From Candolleomyces eurysporus (lineage: Eukaryota > Basidiomycota > Agaricomycetes > Agaricales > Psathyrellaceae), in contig JANBPK010000818.1 of NCBI GenBank assembly GCA_027579435.1, positions 62,001-126,000 of the forward strand: DNA of 64,000 nt, written 5' to 3'. The notes under the pieces were generated by a model. It saw nothing but the letters and a program-made list of their open reading frames with translations. It had not been told where the DNA came from and made no database searches. Positions 1 through 13,600 of the stretch are shown here, one piece after another; the stretch's first letter is position 1, and every line of letters starts with the position of its first letter. The translations under genes were made by a program, and so were the position numbers.

Positions 1-1
1 T

Positions 2-3000
2 TCGTGGCAGTCGCCCTCGTCGCACTCGCTCCAGGTGCCGCTCACCCCGACCTACACCGACCCCCGCTCGGCCCCAAAGCCGCCCTCCCTCTCCCATTCC
101 ATTCGCGCCGCCTTCCACCGTGCACCGTCCGTGCGCTCCGGCTACTCCGCCTCCTCTTCCAGCGACAACCACCCCTACTCCCAGCCCCGAATGGCCCCCA
201 TCCCCGGTGTCTCTGCCCATGGCGCCGTCGACGACGACGACGAGTGCCCCGTCTGCCTTGAGCCCCTCAGCTTCTCCTTCCGACTCCCAGGCGAAAAACC
301 CCATATCGTCCCCGAGTGCGGCCATGCTCTGCACGAGGTACGTTCTAGATCGTCTCCTCCCGCCTTTTTCTCACATCGTGCAGGCCTGCTTCACTGCAGT
401 ATACGGCCCACCTCCGAACCAGAGCAGATCGGTGCCCCGCAAGTCGAGTGTAGGAGTCTGCGGTGTCTGTAGACGACCCATGAAGGTTGGCGATGGAGAC
501 GGCGGGAAATCGAACAGTACGTCCTTTAATTTTTTCTCAACGGGTGGGCCCTTATCGTTTCGCAGAGCTCGCCGCGCTGACTGGCATGGGGGACAGTCGT
601 AACTCGCCGATGTACCCTGGCAGAGATACCCCTACCACCCGCGCGCGGTCGCAATCCCAGCCATATGATCCCACAAAGGATGATCCCCTCGACCATGCGA
701 AAACCTCCGCAGATTCCACCCCCTACATCGTTGCGCCCTCTATCGAAGTCCGCCCAGAGTTTTCGTCTCTCACAAGATCAAATGAGGCCAGTCAACCGTT
801 GACATGCCTGGTTGTTATCGAGCTACCTGCCAGGCGTGCCCCGGCACCACTGCCTCCCGACAACTACAGGACGCAAAGCTTGAGAGAATCTGCCGCATCA
901 CCGCACTCTGGCCGTTCGAGTCCTCACACAGCTCACACAGAGTCGACGTCGCGCCAGCAACAACATAATCATCGCCACCCACCAGAGTCTTCTAGGGGTG
1001 CCTCTCCTCAGAGCTTCCAAAATCGGCCGTTGACGACAGACTCAGATATTCAGCCAACATATGGAAATCATTCCCTTATACACTCAGAAGAGGACTCGCC
1101 ATTTGCAGCTATCACTGAGGATCTCCGCAACCGGATTATTGACTGGAAAGGGCACCCTCTCTCCGACCTTGGCCCGCTGCAGATGTATGACCTCCTCAAT
1201 GTCCGCAGAGACTCTGCAATACGCGAGTTCTACGTCTACTTGTTCAAGGAAGCGATCATCTGTGTTGTCGAGGAAAAAAAAGAAGGGACTGTCGCGCCTC
1301 CTGGGCGAGACGAACTCAATACCTTCCATGGCGGGTCAATCCAAGGGCGTTTTACGGCTGAAGGGCAGGATCTACGTTCGCCACATCAAGAACGTCACCG
1401 CTTCATCGGCGGCGGGCGAGATGAGCCTGACTATCGACATGGAGGACGAGTTGGCTTCGTTCATTTTGATTTTCAAGGAACGCGCCTCAATGGACGCTTG
1501 GAAGAACAATATTCAAGCTTTGGTTACCACATTCCAGCGTCAAAATGGAATCATGCCTCAGGCTTCTCAGCAACAGCGCCCTCCTGATCTCGAAGAATTT
1601 GGAGGCAGCGCCAAGGCTATGCGAATGCTGAGCGGGAGCACTCACACGTCCATGAGCACGGTGGACTCCCTTCTCAATACATCCACACGATCAACGGTCT
1701 CGTCGTCAACCTCCCACAACGGGTCTCTATCGGCAGCCCAGCATCAAACTAGACCGCTGCAGCACAAGCTGTCGACACTCGGAGAGGAGGAAGACATAAT
1801 CGACGAATACGATTACAGCAGAACACCGGCGCCTCCATCGCCTGTTCCATTCGTTGTCGCACCGCATACCGGTCCTTCTAATTCACTCGAACCCCTCCCA
1901 CACCCCCCCTATCGACCTTATTCTCGTGATCTCCCTCCCACCTCCCACCGCTGTCCCTAGCACGGCGCAGCTTAAAATCCGCGTGATCAAAGCGACCCTC
2001 GATTTCCTGGTGGCGTCTCTTGGCAAAAAAGACCGATTGAGCGTGGTCACTTTCGAAGTCGGTCCTGGTGGACGAGTGAGAAAGACGCCGTTCTTGAATG
2101 TGGGGAGGGATATCAGCAGGAGGAGGTTGGAAAAGTTTATCGACGAGACGGGGTTGAGACTGGACGAAAACCAGGACGAGTTCTTGGTCAGGGGTAGTAA
2201 AGAGGAGAAAACTGATGTCGTGACAGCAGTCAATCATGGTACGTCACTGCATTTATTCTGATGGTTGCTTTATTGAAAAGAAAAAAAAAATTGCGGGCGT
2301 CTCTGTATTTTTAGGACTTGACGTGGTGCTGCAAAGGAAAGCTAGGAACCCGATTTCGGGGCTAGTGTTGGTTAGCGACGCGTCGGATAGCACGCGGCGG
2401 GCGCAGATGGATTTGGTGCTTGCGCGTGCGGAGGCTGCGAATGTGCCTATCCATTCGTTTGGGTACGGACGGTCGCACGATCCTGCCTCGCTGTGGCTCA
2501 TGTCCAACCATACGAGTGGGACGTACACCTTTGTGAAGGACTGGTACGACCTGCGGGGGTGCATTGCGGGATGTGTCGGTGGGATGATGTCGATTGGGCT
2601 CCTGAATATGAAGTTGCACATGAAGATCGTGGATAGCTATCGGTTCAGGATTCGCAAGGTGTCGGGAGGCCCTTCGTCCATTCTCGCCAGCGACGGGCAA
2701 AATGTGGATGTTGATATTGGGGAGTTGAGATATGGGGAGAGGAAGGAGATGTTGATTGAGCTCGAGCTTGACAATACGGACGTGCAGAAGGCCATGGCGA
2801 GGCAAGGGAACGGGAGCAGGGGACACAACAGGGCGATGGACGCTACCGACCGTTTTGTACAGAGTCTGGGGCTGGACTCACTGGCCATTGATGATGGCGC
2901 TGACCTTGTGGATGGGATGATGGATAGGATGATTGATGAGGTGCCTGTGGTGGAGGTGGATGGGAGTTTCCTCGACCCGGCCGCTGGGAAACATGTCTCG

Positions 3001-3609
3001 CGGCTGGCGCATCCTGTATTGCTCACCATCACTTTGCTCCCGAACCCGGGCGGCGCGCAGAAACCTCCTCCGGCGCCTAACAGCGTTAGCGATCCTGTTA
3101 TTGTCAGAAGGAGAATGGAGTTGTTGGCGAGTGATATGATCACTCGGGCGTTGGTGTTGGTGTCGAGGAGGAATTTCCCCCAGGCTCAGAAGATCATGGG
3201 GGAGACGAAGAGGATTCTGCATACCGTCTTGCAGACGATTTCGAGAACCCTCCCTCCGCCTTCCGTCCCTACTGGGTACCAAGGTGGTGCGCGGAACAGG
3301 AAGGAGCAGCTGACTATCAAGGCGGTTCAGGCGATGCAGAGCATTTTGCAAGATTTGCAGCTTTTGAGTGAGGCCTTGGAGGATAATGTGGAGTTGTTCG
3401 CTCATGATCAGAGGAACTTTGGTGCTCAACAGGTATGTTTCTATCCCTTCATATGTATGATAGGCGACTAAAGTTTTTTGTTACAGGCTATGATCTTGAG
3501 AGACCAAAAGAGTTGGAGTAACCGGAGCGCGACAGAGAGGCTGTTCTGGACTACCGACAATTCGATTGAGCTAGCCTCGAGGGCGGCAGACTGGGTTCCA
3601 AGAGAGTAA
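2..3609 (+). CDS. RING-PH-VWA scaffold of the Far1/Ste5 type (5' partial)
   Basis: The frame is open from base 2, so the N-terminus probably lies upstream; the first in-frame ATG inside the window is at 191. Exons: to 337, 384-516, 566-2238, 2315-3432, 3487-3609. The product has a RING-H2 finger (CPVC, then CGHALHEAC across intron 1, then CGVC), a low-complexity Ser/Pro stretch, a PH domain (about 1100-1540, YVYLFKEAIICVV then RIYVRHIKNV) and a VWA-like domain (IDLILVIS, VLVSDASDS, IHSFGYG). This domain order is that of the fungal Far1/Ste5 pheromone-MAPK scaffold family, so a role in mating or polarity signalling is inferred. The coding frame breaks twice without an intron, at A8 (1274-1281) and C7 (1903-1909); dropping one base at each restores it. 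A plain RING/VWA E3-like protein is the alternative. Confidence 0.72.
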
Positions 3610-4277
3610 ACTGCGTTTCTTGCACCATCTCTCCTTTCTTTCTTTCTCTTGATTCTCTCGTTATCACAAGATCTAATTCTCCATATTCACATGTGTTTAC
3701 ATGACTGTAGCATTCTTTTTTTTTCTTCTCGTTTTCTCTGGTTATCATCCCGTCATACGTGTCCACGATATGTCCTTTCCTTCATCTTTATTGGGCTGCT
3801 ATCTTCCACCACTCCTTTCTCATTTTTTCCTACCGTCTATCTCCTATATTTACGTCTACTATGTCGCCGTATATCTCGCTCCTTCCTGTTTATATTCCCG
3901 GTTCTATCTACCCCTCCCTCTGTACATTCCCGCTGTGATACCACCGTTTTCCCTCCCTCCCCCATACGCTAGACAGCTATTAGCACCTGGATAACATTTA
4001 GGATTGTGCAATAGTATATATTTTGGGCCCAAGAAGGCCGCTCAACCGTCAATTGTCCGAGGATGTGTACAAAGCGGGCGAAAATTTAAATAGGCATTGT
4101 TTATGAAGCTGACTAAGCTGTTGAGTGCCACGACGACGCGCCTCGCGAAACAGTTCAACGTCGCACGCACCGTCATCAACATCATTTCTCCCTTCCCTTT
4201 ATTTCTACTCGACGTGTCAGCGCTAATTCCTCCCACCTTTCTTCCTTGCCATTGCAGCGTTACCGCTCCCGGTAAAT
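3610..4277. other. Intergenic: 3' UTR of the scaffold gene and pmt4 promoter
   Basis: This 668-bp stretch is T- and C-rich up to about 3980, as expected of a 3' UTR, then carries the pmt4 upstream region with an AT-rich patch near 4010-4025. The two overlapping plus-strand ORFs around 3650-3990 are low-complexity and look like no known protein. I see no gene here. Confidence 0.6.
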
Positions 4278-7126
4278 ATGGCCAGCCCCAGTAAGGGCAA
4301 GTCGACACCCCGGCTCAGGCGCACCCAGCCAGAGGCCGCTTCTTCCAGTTATGAATACGACCAGGTGCAGGAGGATGAGCACCACGCAGAGATCTACCAG
4401 ACTCCTGTGAGTAGCACCGTTGTCTCTTTCATGGCTTGTGACGGGATCTGACACGCAGTGGGCGAGTGTAGGGCAGCCGAAGCGAAGTAGAAAAGTTCTT
4501 CGAGAGTCCGTCGGGGAGCGTTATCGTCGTGACCGCGTTGACCGCGCTGGCGTTTGCCCTGCGCTTCTACAAGATCAGCCATCCAGACCAGGTTGTGTAC
4601 GTGTCCTCGTCTCGTCTGTAACGCCAGCGGCGATGCTGAATTGTGAACATACAGCTTCGACGAAGTCCACTTTGGCAAGTTCGCGGCGTACTACATCACA
4701 CACCAGTACTACTTCGACGTGCACCCTCCTCTCGCCAAACTCCTCTTCGGCTTGGCTGGTTGGTTCGTTGGCTTCGACGGCTCCTTCCTCTTCGAAAACA
4801 TTGGTGACAGCTACACGACCAACAATGTCCCCTACGTTGGCATGCGCGCCCTCCCAGCTGTCCTCGGTAGCCTGACTGTCCCCGTTGTTTATGCGATTAT
4901 GAAGGAGAGTGGCTACTCCACCGTCATTGCTGCGTTCTCCGCCGCTCTCATCCTGTTTGGTGTGTGGTTTCGAGTTGTTCTTATGAAACTCCCATGCTAA
5001 CCCTCAGCGTCTAGATAACGCCCACGTTGCCCAGTCGCGTCTCATTCTGCTCGATGCTGCCTTGATTTTCTTCATGTCCCTCACCATTTACTCCTACATC
5101 AAGTTCAGAAAGTTCCGCTACTCGTGAGTTGTATTTTGATTGGGTTGGTTATTGCCAGCTCAACTGTTTCCTTTCAGGGAGTTTACTGTTGAATGGTGGA
5201 CATGGCTTCTTCTCACTGGATTCTTCATGGCTTGCACGTGGGCGTCGAAGGTCAACGGTATCTTGACTGTCTTCTGCATTGGTGTCGCAGTCTTGATTGA
5301 GCTTTGGGACATTCTCGATGTTCGCAAGGAAGGTCACACCATGGTACGCCCCTTCTCATAGTACTTTTGAAACAATCATTCACAGACATCTAGGACTACT
5401 TCTACTCGCACTTCTTGGCTCGCGCTGGTGGCTTGATCCTCTGGCCTTTCATTGTGTACCTTTCCTTCTTCTGGATTCACTTTAGGGTCCTTAGCCAATC
5501 TGGCCCTGGCGATTCTTTCATGAGCCCCGCCTTCCAAGAGACTCTTGCCGGAAACGAATTGTTGATGCAAAGCCACGGTCAGTGATATCTCTCCACGCCC
5601 ATTGTCGCCCGACTGATGATGCTCCCGTAGATGTCTACTACTATGATATTCTCACCTTCCGTCATAAGGACACCAAGGTCTACCTCCACTCCCACCCGGA
5701 CAAATACCCTCTCCAATACGAAGACGGTCGTGTCAGTAGCCAGGGTCAACAAGTCACTGGTTATGCTCACAATGATACCAACAACCACTGGAGAATTCTC
5801 CCCACCAAGTCTCTTCCCGAGACTGGCCGTGGCCGTATTGTCCGCAACAACGATGTCGTCCAACTCCTCCACATGGCTACCAACACGCTCCTTCTTACTC
5901 ACGACGTCGCCTCGCCTTTGATGCCCACGAACCAAGAATTCACGACCTGGTCCAAGGAGGACTACAGCAGGCATAACGACACGCTCTTCCAGATTCAGCT
6001 GGCTTGGGACGCTCCTGAAAGCGAGCCATTCAAGAGCAAGTCGGGATACTTCAAGCTCATTCACATGCCCACTCGAGTTGCTCTCTGGACCCACCCTAAA
6101 CCTCTCCCCGAGTGGGCCTTCAAGCAGCAGGAAATTAACGGAAACAAGAACCCTTCGGAACGCTCTGCCATCTGGTACGCTGAAGATATCATTGCAGACC
6201 AATGTACGTGATCTACTTGTTCGCTCCATTTTTGTCATGCTCAACAGGTCGGATCCCTAGTTGGCGATGACCCCGCCGACCGTGATGAGGATAACAGGCC
6301 TGTCAAGAAACCCAAGTCGATGAATTTCTTCAAGAAGTATGCCGAGTTGCAGCTCCTGATGTTCCAGCACAATGCTGGTTTGACTGCGTCCCACCCTTAT
6401 GCCAGCGGACCCATCAACTGGCCTTTCCTCATCAGCGGTATCAGTTTCTGGACTGACAACGACACCAAGAAGCAGATTTACCTTACTGGCAATGTTATCG
6501 GTTGGTGGACATGTGTCGTCGGTCTTTCCATTTTTGTTGGAGTTGTCGTTGCCGACTTGTTGGCCAGACGTCGTGCCATGGATCCCATCCCTGATCGTAT
6601 GTATTCTTATCTTTATCGCACTGGTTCGGGAATTGACTGGGATTAATCTTGCAGCTGTTCGCAACCGCTTGTGGAATAACACTGGGTTCTTCCTCATCGT
6701 CTGGGCCGTCCACTACGTCCCATTCTTCCTGATGAACCGACAGCTGTTCGTTCACCATTATCTCCCATCGCACTTGGCTTCTGCCCTCATCGCCGGTTCT
6801 ATGTTGAGCTTTGTTCTCAGCGAGACCATCAACTATCCTATTTCCCACCCAACTTCCAAGACGAGGTTGCGCCCATCCCAATACGCGGATGTTGGCTACA
6901 AGGGACTTGCCATCTTCGCTGTCTATTCCTTCATCCTGTTCATGATGTTCATCTTCATCGCGCCTTTGACCTACGGCACACCAGGGTACGTACACTGTGA
7001 TTCTCACTATTGGTACCAGAGACTGACGACGCGTTCTACAGATTGACCGGCGAGCAAGTGAACAGCAAGCGACTTTTGTCATCCTGGACCCTCCACTTCG
7101 CGGCTAAAAAGACACATGATATTTAG
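4278..7126 (+). CDS. pmt4: Dolichyl-phosphate-mannose--protein mannosyltransferase, Pmt4 type
   Basis: Ten exons (4278-4406, 4472-4596, 4655-4959, 5015-5123, 5178-5343, 5394-5577, 5631-6203, 6261-6596, 6655-6985, 7042-7126) sum to 2343 nt, or 780 aa, the usual PMT length. The enzyme moves mannose from dolichyl-phosphate mannose to Ser/Thr of secretory proteins in the ER membrane. Visible marks are the luminal loop 1 motif FDEVHFGKFAAYY followed by FDVHPPLAKLL, several hydrophobic membrane segments, a central MIR region (LHSHPDKYPLQYEDGR, LLTHDVASPLMPTN, VALWTH) and the C-terminal run ending in HHYLPSHLASAL. Features such as SGPGDSFMSPAFQETL and QQEINGNK place it with Pmt4 and not Pmt1 or Pmt2. 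Intron 7 uses the acceptor at 6260, not the nearer CAG at 6247, because only that keeps the frame. Confidence 0.95.
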
Positions 7127-7386
7127 ACTGGGGTCGCGCTTGGTGGTGTGGGCAAGACAGATTGGATTGATTTATACATACCCGTTACGAGTAGCTTTAC
7201 TATGTCGTTGTAAAGACTTGCCCATCCCTATGAAAATTCTTTCGATAATCATCCAATTACGCAGCTCTCTTGATCAGTCACACAGCCACATTAAGGATCA
7301 GCCTGGAACGGCAAGTGACGCTGACGCCCTTTTACAGTAAGCTCCCTGCACCCTGAGCCTTGTCTAACGGCTCGACTCCGCCCACG

Positions 7387-10063
7387 ATGTTCAATTCCCC
7401 TCGGCAAGGCCAAAGGTACGTTGGAGTGACGACCAACGGCTTTAGTGGCAGCCTGGTCGACGAAAATCCACTGGCGTCGAGCTCGGTCTATGACGATGGC
7501 CTGCAGGATCCATGGAGTGCTGCGCCGAGCCCGTCACCCACGCCGGTACCACAGAATAACACTATCTTTAATGCTGTGATAGGTGAGTGTTGGTCCCCTT
7601 GTGCCTATTGCGGTCTGCTAAATCACAAATGCAGCTGATGCTACTGTTCCTGGTATCTATCATCAGGCGTTCGCTGCTGTTGATGTTGGAGGGCTTGGGG
7701 AGGTCTCTGTGAACGCTCTGTCCCGGGTGTTGACTACGTCGTCGCTCCCGGCTGCGACAGTGGACAAGGTGCGTCCCATCCGTCCATGGCTGGCAGCGAA
7801 GTAGCTTGGATTGACCCCATGTTGTATTGCAGATCGTCAACTTGGTTAGCTCGAAGCCGCGTGTGTCGAAACTCGAATTCTTTGTTGCATTAGCGTTGGT
7901 AGCTTTAGCCCAGTCGGGGAAAGGTGCGGTTCCCCCCTTCCAGCAGCGGTCTCTTTGACACTTAGAACTTGGGCCCCCGTCCTCCTAGATGTGAGCATCG
8001 AGCAAGTCGCCGCTCTGTCGTCCCAGAACACCCTCCCGGAACCGACACTAGACCTGGACAGGCTTCAGCCGTCGACGTCAACGTTTGCGCCTACGCCCTA
8101 CAGGCAGAACACGGCTCAGACTATACGCCCTGCACCCGCATACTCGGACGATCCTTGGAGCACCAACAAGTACACGGCGCTCCCTGCGAATCCAGCGTTT
8201 GGTTCGGGAACGGGATTCAACCCCGCCCCACCGGCTCCTCCTCCTATCAGCTCCGTGTCTAGCGTGGCTGGGACAGGGCTGCCCGACTTTTGGTGGAAGA
8301 GGCAGGAGAATGTCCGAGTGACTTTGCTGGGTCAGCAAGGGTTCATTCTCAACAGATATGTGGTGTACGAGATCGGAACTGAGGTCAGTGCCAAAAGTCT
8401 TCCTCGGCCGACTTGGTTGATAGTGGGCTGATACTGGTCTATTCTTTTAGAGGGGCGATACTGTTGTTCGACGTTATTCGGAGTTTACCTTTTTGTGGGA
8501 TTGCCTGCAGCGTCGATATCCGTTTAGGTTGTTCCCTGCTCTGCCGCCTAAACGAATAGGAGGTGGGTTTGTAGCGTGCTTCCTGTCCAAGATGGGTACT
8601 GACGGAGATGATGTAGCCGATGAACAGTTCTTAGAGCAGAGAAGGTTAGCCCGGGCCTAGTTTGACCGAGTCAAGCAAACTAATGTTACGACATTCAGGA
8701 AGGGACTGGCTAGAGCATTGAACTTTGTCATGTAAGCATCTTCTTTCCTTGCTAGTTGACCTTTCTGACATTTGTCCCGATACTTAGCAACCACCCAGTC
8801 ATCAAGGACGATGGAATCCTCGCATCCTTCCTAACGGAGCCTTCATTCGAGACATGGCGGAAGACAGCATCAATCTCACTTGACGAAGAGTCCGCCTCGA
8901 AGAAAGTTGACAAGGTGGAAGAAATGGCGATACCCAGCGACTTTGAGGAGAAGATTGCGTATGGCTTCTATTAGCTGGACATATCCGCCGTTTGGCACTA
9001 ACGCGACGGAACAGAACAATCCGAGCCAAACTCAACCCACTAATCGACCACTGGCAGAGAATCTGCATCCTGGCTGAGAGAATTATGAAGAGACAAGAAG
9101 CTGCTGCGGTACGATTACCTCCAGCCTTGCGAAAGTCGTTTCTGCCGACTCACTTTACCTTGCCCATCTTGTCGCCGGCTTCAACGATATCGTCATTACC
9201 GGGGTCTCCGACGTCTGCCATGTCCAATTCTTTGTCTGGGTCTATCTTGGGATTGTCGATCCCTCCTCCGACTACTGAAAACCAGGGCGATATGGCGCGC
9301 CTTACCAATACGTTGAGAGCCATTATTGAAGTTGGGGAGCCCTGTTGGAGAGGGGATGATTGTGAACTTTCGAATGGCGTCAGGACGGGGTTGGCTCGCG
9401 TTTCTGACTACACACAGCGACAGGCCGAGTTGTCTGAGGACCGGGTATGGTTTTCATGCAGTCGACTTTCAGTAGCTAGGAGCTCACCCTTTCGTGACAG
9501 ACGCGCGTACTGCTGGATACAACACTCGAGTCGTTGAAGGTGAGAGAGATCAGTTGTCTTTGAAAGGTCACTTGAAGCTCATGCCTCATTTCACTGGTAG
9601 AGTCAACGCGACTTGTATCTCGCAACCAGAGATATGTTCATCCGCCATGATCGTCTCTCAATTGATCAAGTGGAACGGTTGAAGAAACGAATCGAATCCA
9701 ATTCTGTCAAGCTGGATGGTATTCGTACGGCACAGAAAGATGGATGGGCAGAGGAAGCAGACCGTCTGACAGGACTCATCGAACGAGACCAGGCTACCGT
9801 CACCGCTCAATTGAACCGGCGAGTGTTCATTCGCGTTTGGTATGTGCCCTCCCTTCTTTGATCCTTTCATCGACAGCTTTCCTAACACCTCGTCTGTATG
9901 AAGCCTTTGGCACGAACTCCGGGTTGTACTTCACAACCGCGAAAACACCCTCATCACACAAGCTGTGCACAACTTTGCTCGTGAAGAGAGACAATACTCG
10001 GAGGGTGTGACACACATCTGGCAGTCCCTCGAGGAAGCGACGGAAGGGATGCCCTATGAGTGA
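7387..10063 (+). CDS. mvp1: Sorting nexin Mvp1 (PX-BAR, EH-like N-terminus)
   Basis: Twelve exons (7387-7582, 7635-7768, 7833-7923, 7989-8383, 8451-8562, 8617-8644, 8699-8731, 8788-8958, 9015-9444, 9501-9539, 9601-9839, 9904-10063) total 2028 nt, giving 675 aa. Mvp1 (SNX8 in animals) binds PI3P on endosomes and forms membrane tubules for retrograde sorting to the Golgi and vacuole. The N-terminal third resembles an EH module (IYHQAFAAVDVGGLGEVSV), a low-complexity linker follows, and the PX domain starts at VRVTLLGQQGFILNRYVVYE with the phosphoinositide-binding RRYSEF. The rest is a helical BAR-type region (LTNTLRAIIEVGEPCWRGDD, then helices ending in GVTHIWQSLEEA). Two exons are only 28 and 33 nt. 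The ATG at 7387 is the first in frame. Confidence 0.92.
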
Positions 10064-10652
10064 TCGATTAATTGGGTTCGGGTCAGTTTTCCCGTTGGAC
10101 ATGCTGTGCTACTACATGGGTTCTATCCCCCTATTATGTGTAAGCTTATGACCAGTCATGACCGTAACGATTCATTATGTATCTCTCACGTTCACCAGTA
10201 TCGTCTGTTAACCGTTGATTCATGCAATTCCTTAGTACCGTCCATCCCTTTGTCGTTTAGCTTAGTTCTGGAATTAACATAGCATCTGGCGTGATGATCG
10301 ACTTCGCTATCCCTCTTCATTGCAGAGAAGATATGATGCCCCGTTCTAGTGTACATGGGAACGCAGCTCGAACAAGAGCAGAACCTAGTTGACGCCGATG
10401 ACTTGCGCACTTGCTCCCGGCGCTTGCATTCGATACAGCTGTACGTTTCTCTTCAACCTCAATCTTACCCTCGAGCCCGCAAGAGAAATGGTCAATTGGC
10501 TAGAGTTCTGCCGGAAATTCCAGCCTGAGATAACCTACCCGTGAAATTTGACACTCGTTCGCTTCCCATCTACTCGTCGTGATTGCATAGATTGTACATC
10601 CAAGATCGTAAAGCCTGTCGTAACACCGGACACTAGATACTCGCCTGCCTTC
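10064..10652. other. Convergent 3' intergenic region
   Basis: These 589 bp separate the tail-to-tail ends of mvp1 and yvc1. The only open frames are short and lack recognisable motifs or credible splice continuations. I interpret the stretch as two facing 3' UTRs. Confidence 0.6.
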
Positions 10653-13600
10653 CTACAAAGGACTCCCCCTCTGAACCGAAAGACTATCCACAACACGCGA
10701 AAGCAACGCTTCAATCCTCTCCTGCCTCTTCTCAATCTCATCCAGCCTCCTCTCCAACCTTGCTGCTTTTCCAATGTCATCTCCTTCTTGTTCGCGTACT
10801 TCCTCCACAGTAGACGGTCTGTCATATGAGCGGCCCCTCCTTCCACTCCTAATGGCAACACCTTCCCTAGGCGGATCGGGTGGACTCAAACTCGGACCAG
10901 TAGGAAACCTTTTCATAGCATTGTTCATCTGTGCCTGGGCGAGTAGCGGGTCTGGCGCACGTCTGGAAGGCACAATAGAGCTGATCCTCCGTCTGCTAGC
11001 AGGGCCGTAACTAAGAGCCGTGGTATTAGCAGCAGGAGTCAGGGCAGCTGTTGTCTCTTCATCCTCTTCGTCCACCACAAGTGGTTGGAAAACCTGCGCT
11101 AGCGGACTGAAACTTTGAGGTTCCATCGGCCGGATAACGGCAGGGTTTACTCGAAGCCGAGGAATATGCTGACGATCTGGCGTAGGGTTGGATGTTCGCA
11201 TAGGTGAACGTCGGAAAGGCTTGGATGAGACGGAGTAGCCAGAGCCGTTACGTGGTCGACGCAGCCCGTGGGCGTGTTCGTCGTCTTCCATCATGTCGAT
11301 AGCGGAAGCTTCGGACTCGTCCACTATCTCGAATATCTGTCTACGTGTCAGGATGCGCGTGGCTGTAAGATGAAATAAATGTCTTACGGCCTCGATGTCG
11401 GCTGCAGAACCAGCAAATCCTTCGAAGATAGCTAGAGTAGAAGAAATTTAGAGCTCAACTCCACTCTCAGTGTGAGAGATAATACATACTCATACGCTTG
11501 AACACTCTCGGGAGCGTGTCATAAAACCTTTCAGCAAAGTGTGAAACCGTGTCAGAGAACTTGACCGTTCCAGCAGCCTTCGACTTTCGCTCGTAGAATG
11601 AAACGACGACAAGAATAGGGAAATTCGTCAATCTAAAAAGAGTGTCAGCCCTTGACCAAATCCGCAAGTTGTATTTCTACCTAATCATGAATACGTTGAC
11701 CTGGTACAACGTCAGTCTTCCGGACACTGTAACCGTGAAAGAGGGCGGCGTACTTTGTGGAACCATCGGGGGGATAAGATATAGCTCAAGGGTAACATTA
11801 TGCATACCGCGAACAAGTTCACAGGTGGTTGGTACGAGAATAGCGAATCTGCCTTGACACTACAGCGTCCTCCATCAGCATAGAACGTAAGGAAAACCAA
11901 GAAACCAACATACCCTTCGATGGTCAATACGGCTCTCCTGAACATGGCCTACCAAATCTGAGCTAAACGCCTCACAGAAGAAAGGTAACAGTTTACCTCC
12001 GCTGCTGCATCTTCGTTGATTTTAGCAAAGGTGTTGGACAGAATCTATCGGATATCAGCAACGTGGATAGTTAGCCATCTTAAATGACTTACAGAGACCA
12101 GGACTGTGTAAGAGAGCGGGCAGTTAGTGATGAGCAGGAGGTACAGATGGAGGGATGAAATATTTACCAGTCAAGAGTAGTGTATTGCTCAAGCATGCAT
12201 ATATAACCATCAAGACAGGCCCGAGAGTAGGGTGGAATTTCGCTGCAAGACTCCGTCAGAACGATAAGGTAAAAGAAAGTTGTCTAAAATCACTGACTAG
12301 CATTTTGGAATCCACTCGCGTCCAGTCCAAACCACAAATCGAGCATCCACCACGCAATTTTTCTGAGATACGCGCCATAAGTATGATTGAGACAACAGGA
12401 GAGAATAGGCCCATACCCAACATCATAACTAACATGTCGCGTAGTTAAAGTCAGATCTGCCCTTAATCGGTAAGAGTTCGAATTTGGACTTACTTTGGGC
12501 CAGTTCGGCCAAGCCTAAGGAGAAGATATAGGCGTTATTTCTTTGAGGTTCTAGAGCTTAACTCGACTTACGTCCACAGAGCATAAAGGAACCCGCAAAA
12601 GCAAAATACGGCAATGCACATAAGGAAGAAGAATTGCATCAACATTGCTCGCAGAGATAGTACCATGAGGCTGTTCTTGAAGGTTACGAATAAGATGCTA
12701 TAACATTTGTGAGCATAGATACTTCAGCCGTTCAAGGGAGCGTACCGAGGAAAGAGTAAACATGCAATCAGAGCTAGCATGTCGATTCCGAGAGCTTTTG
12801 CCCAACTTTTGTGATGGAAAATCCCATAAAGGCGTAACCCAAGGTAGAAAACGTAGTTCGTAACTGCACCGAGACTCGCATCAGGCAGCCAAGGGTGACA
12901 TTAAGATATACGCTTACCAAAGGCTAAGTCAAAGGCATTCTGACACCCCCAGTTAGCGAACAAACACTTGGAAGGAAGCTTGATACATACCCATGTCCCT
13001 TTGAAAAAGACTTTAAAAGAAACCATTAGATACACTGTAATTCTCCGATCAGCTTTCGGACCGTACCTCGTATCCCATGTTCCTGCATAGCCGCGACCTT
13101 TTCCAGAGTGAAACCAAGAGCGTAGACCAGAAAACATATTTCCGGTAGGTTGAAGCGGTGCAAGTCTGACCATTCGATGGCGATAACATATAAAATGAAA
13201 AGAATGAGGAAGCTATAGACTTCCTGTCAGAGGCTGAGGCTACCATGAATAGACTTGGCAAGACTAACTTGATGTATTCAAGAACAGCCCGGATAGATGG
13301 GACTTTGAGACTGCAGTCGTGGCTGAGTGCGAACCGATTCAGGGAAGGGCAAGCGACATACCGATAGTGGTCTAAGAGCGGAGCCTTATGAGGGTCGTAG
13401 AAATGGACTGGGTTTCGCTTGTAGGTCTGATAACCATGATAAGCAAAGCCGAATAACCGCGAGTTTCAGGAAAACTCACGTCAGATAAGATAGAGTGTGT
13501 GCTCTGCGCTTGATACACACACTTCCCACTAAAAGCGAACTGTCAATATTCGAAACGCCACGACCGATAGAGACAGATACATACGTCCAAATCGCCTCAA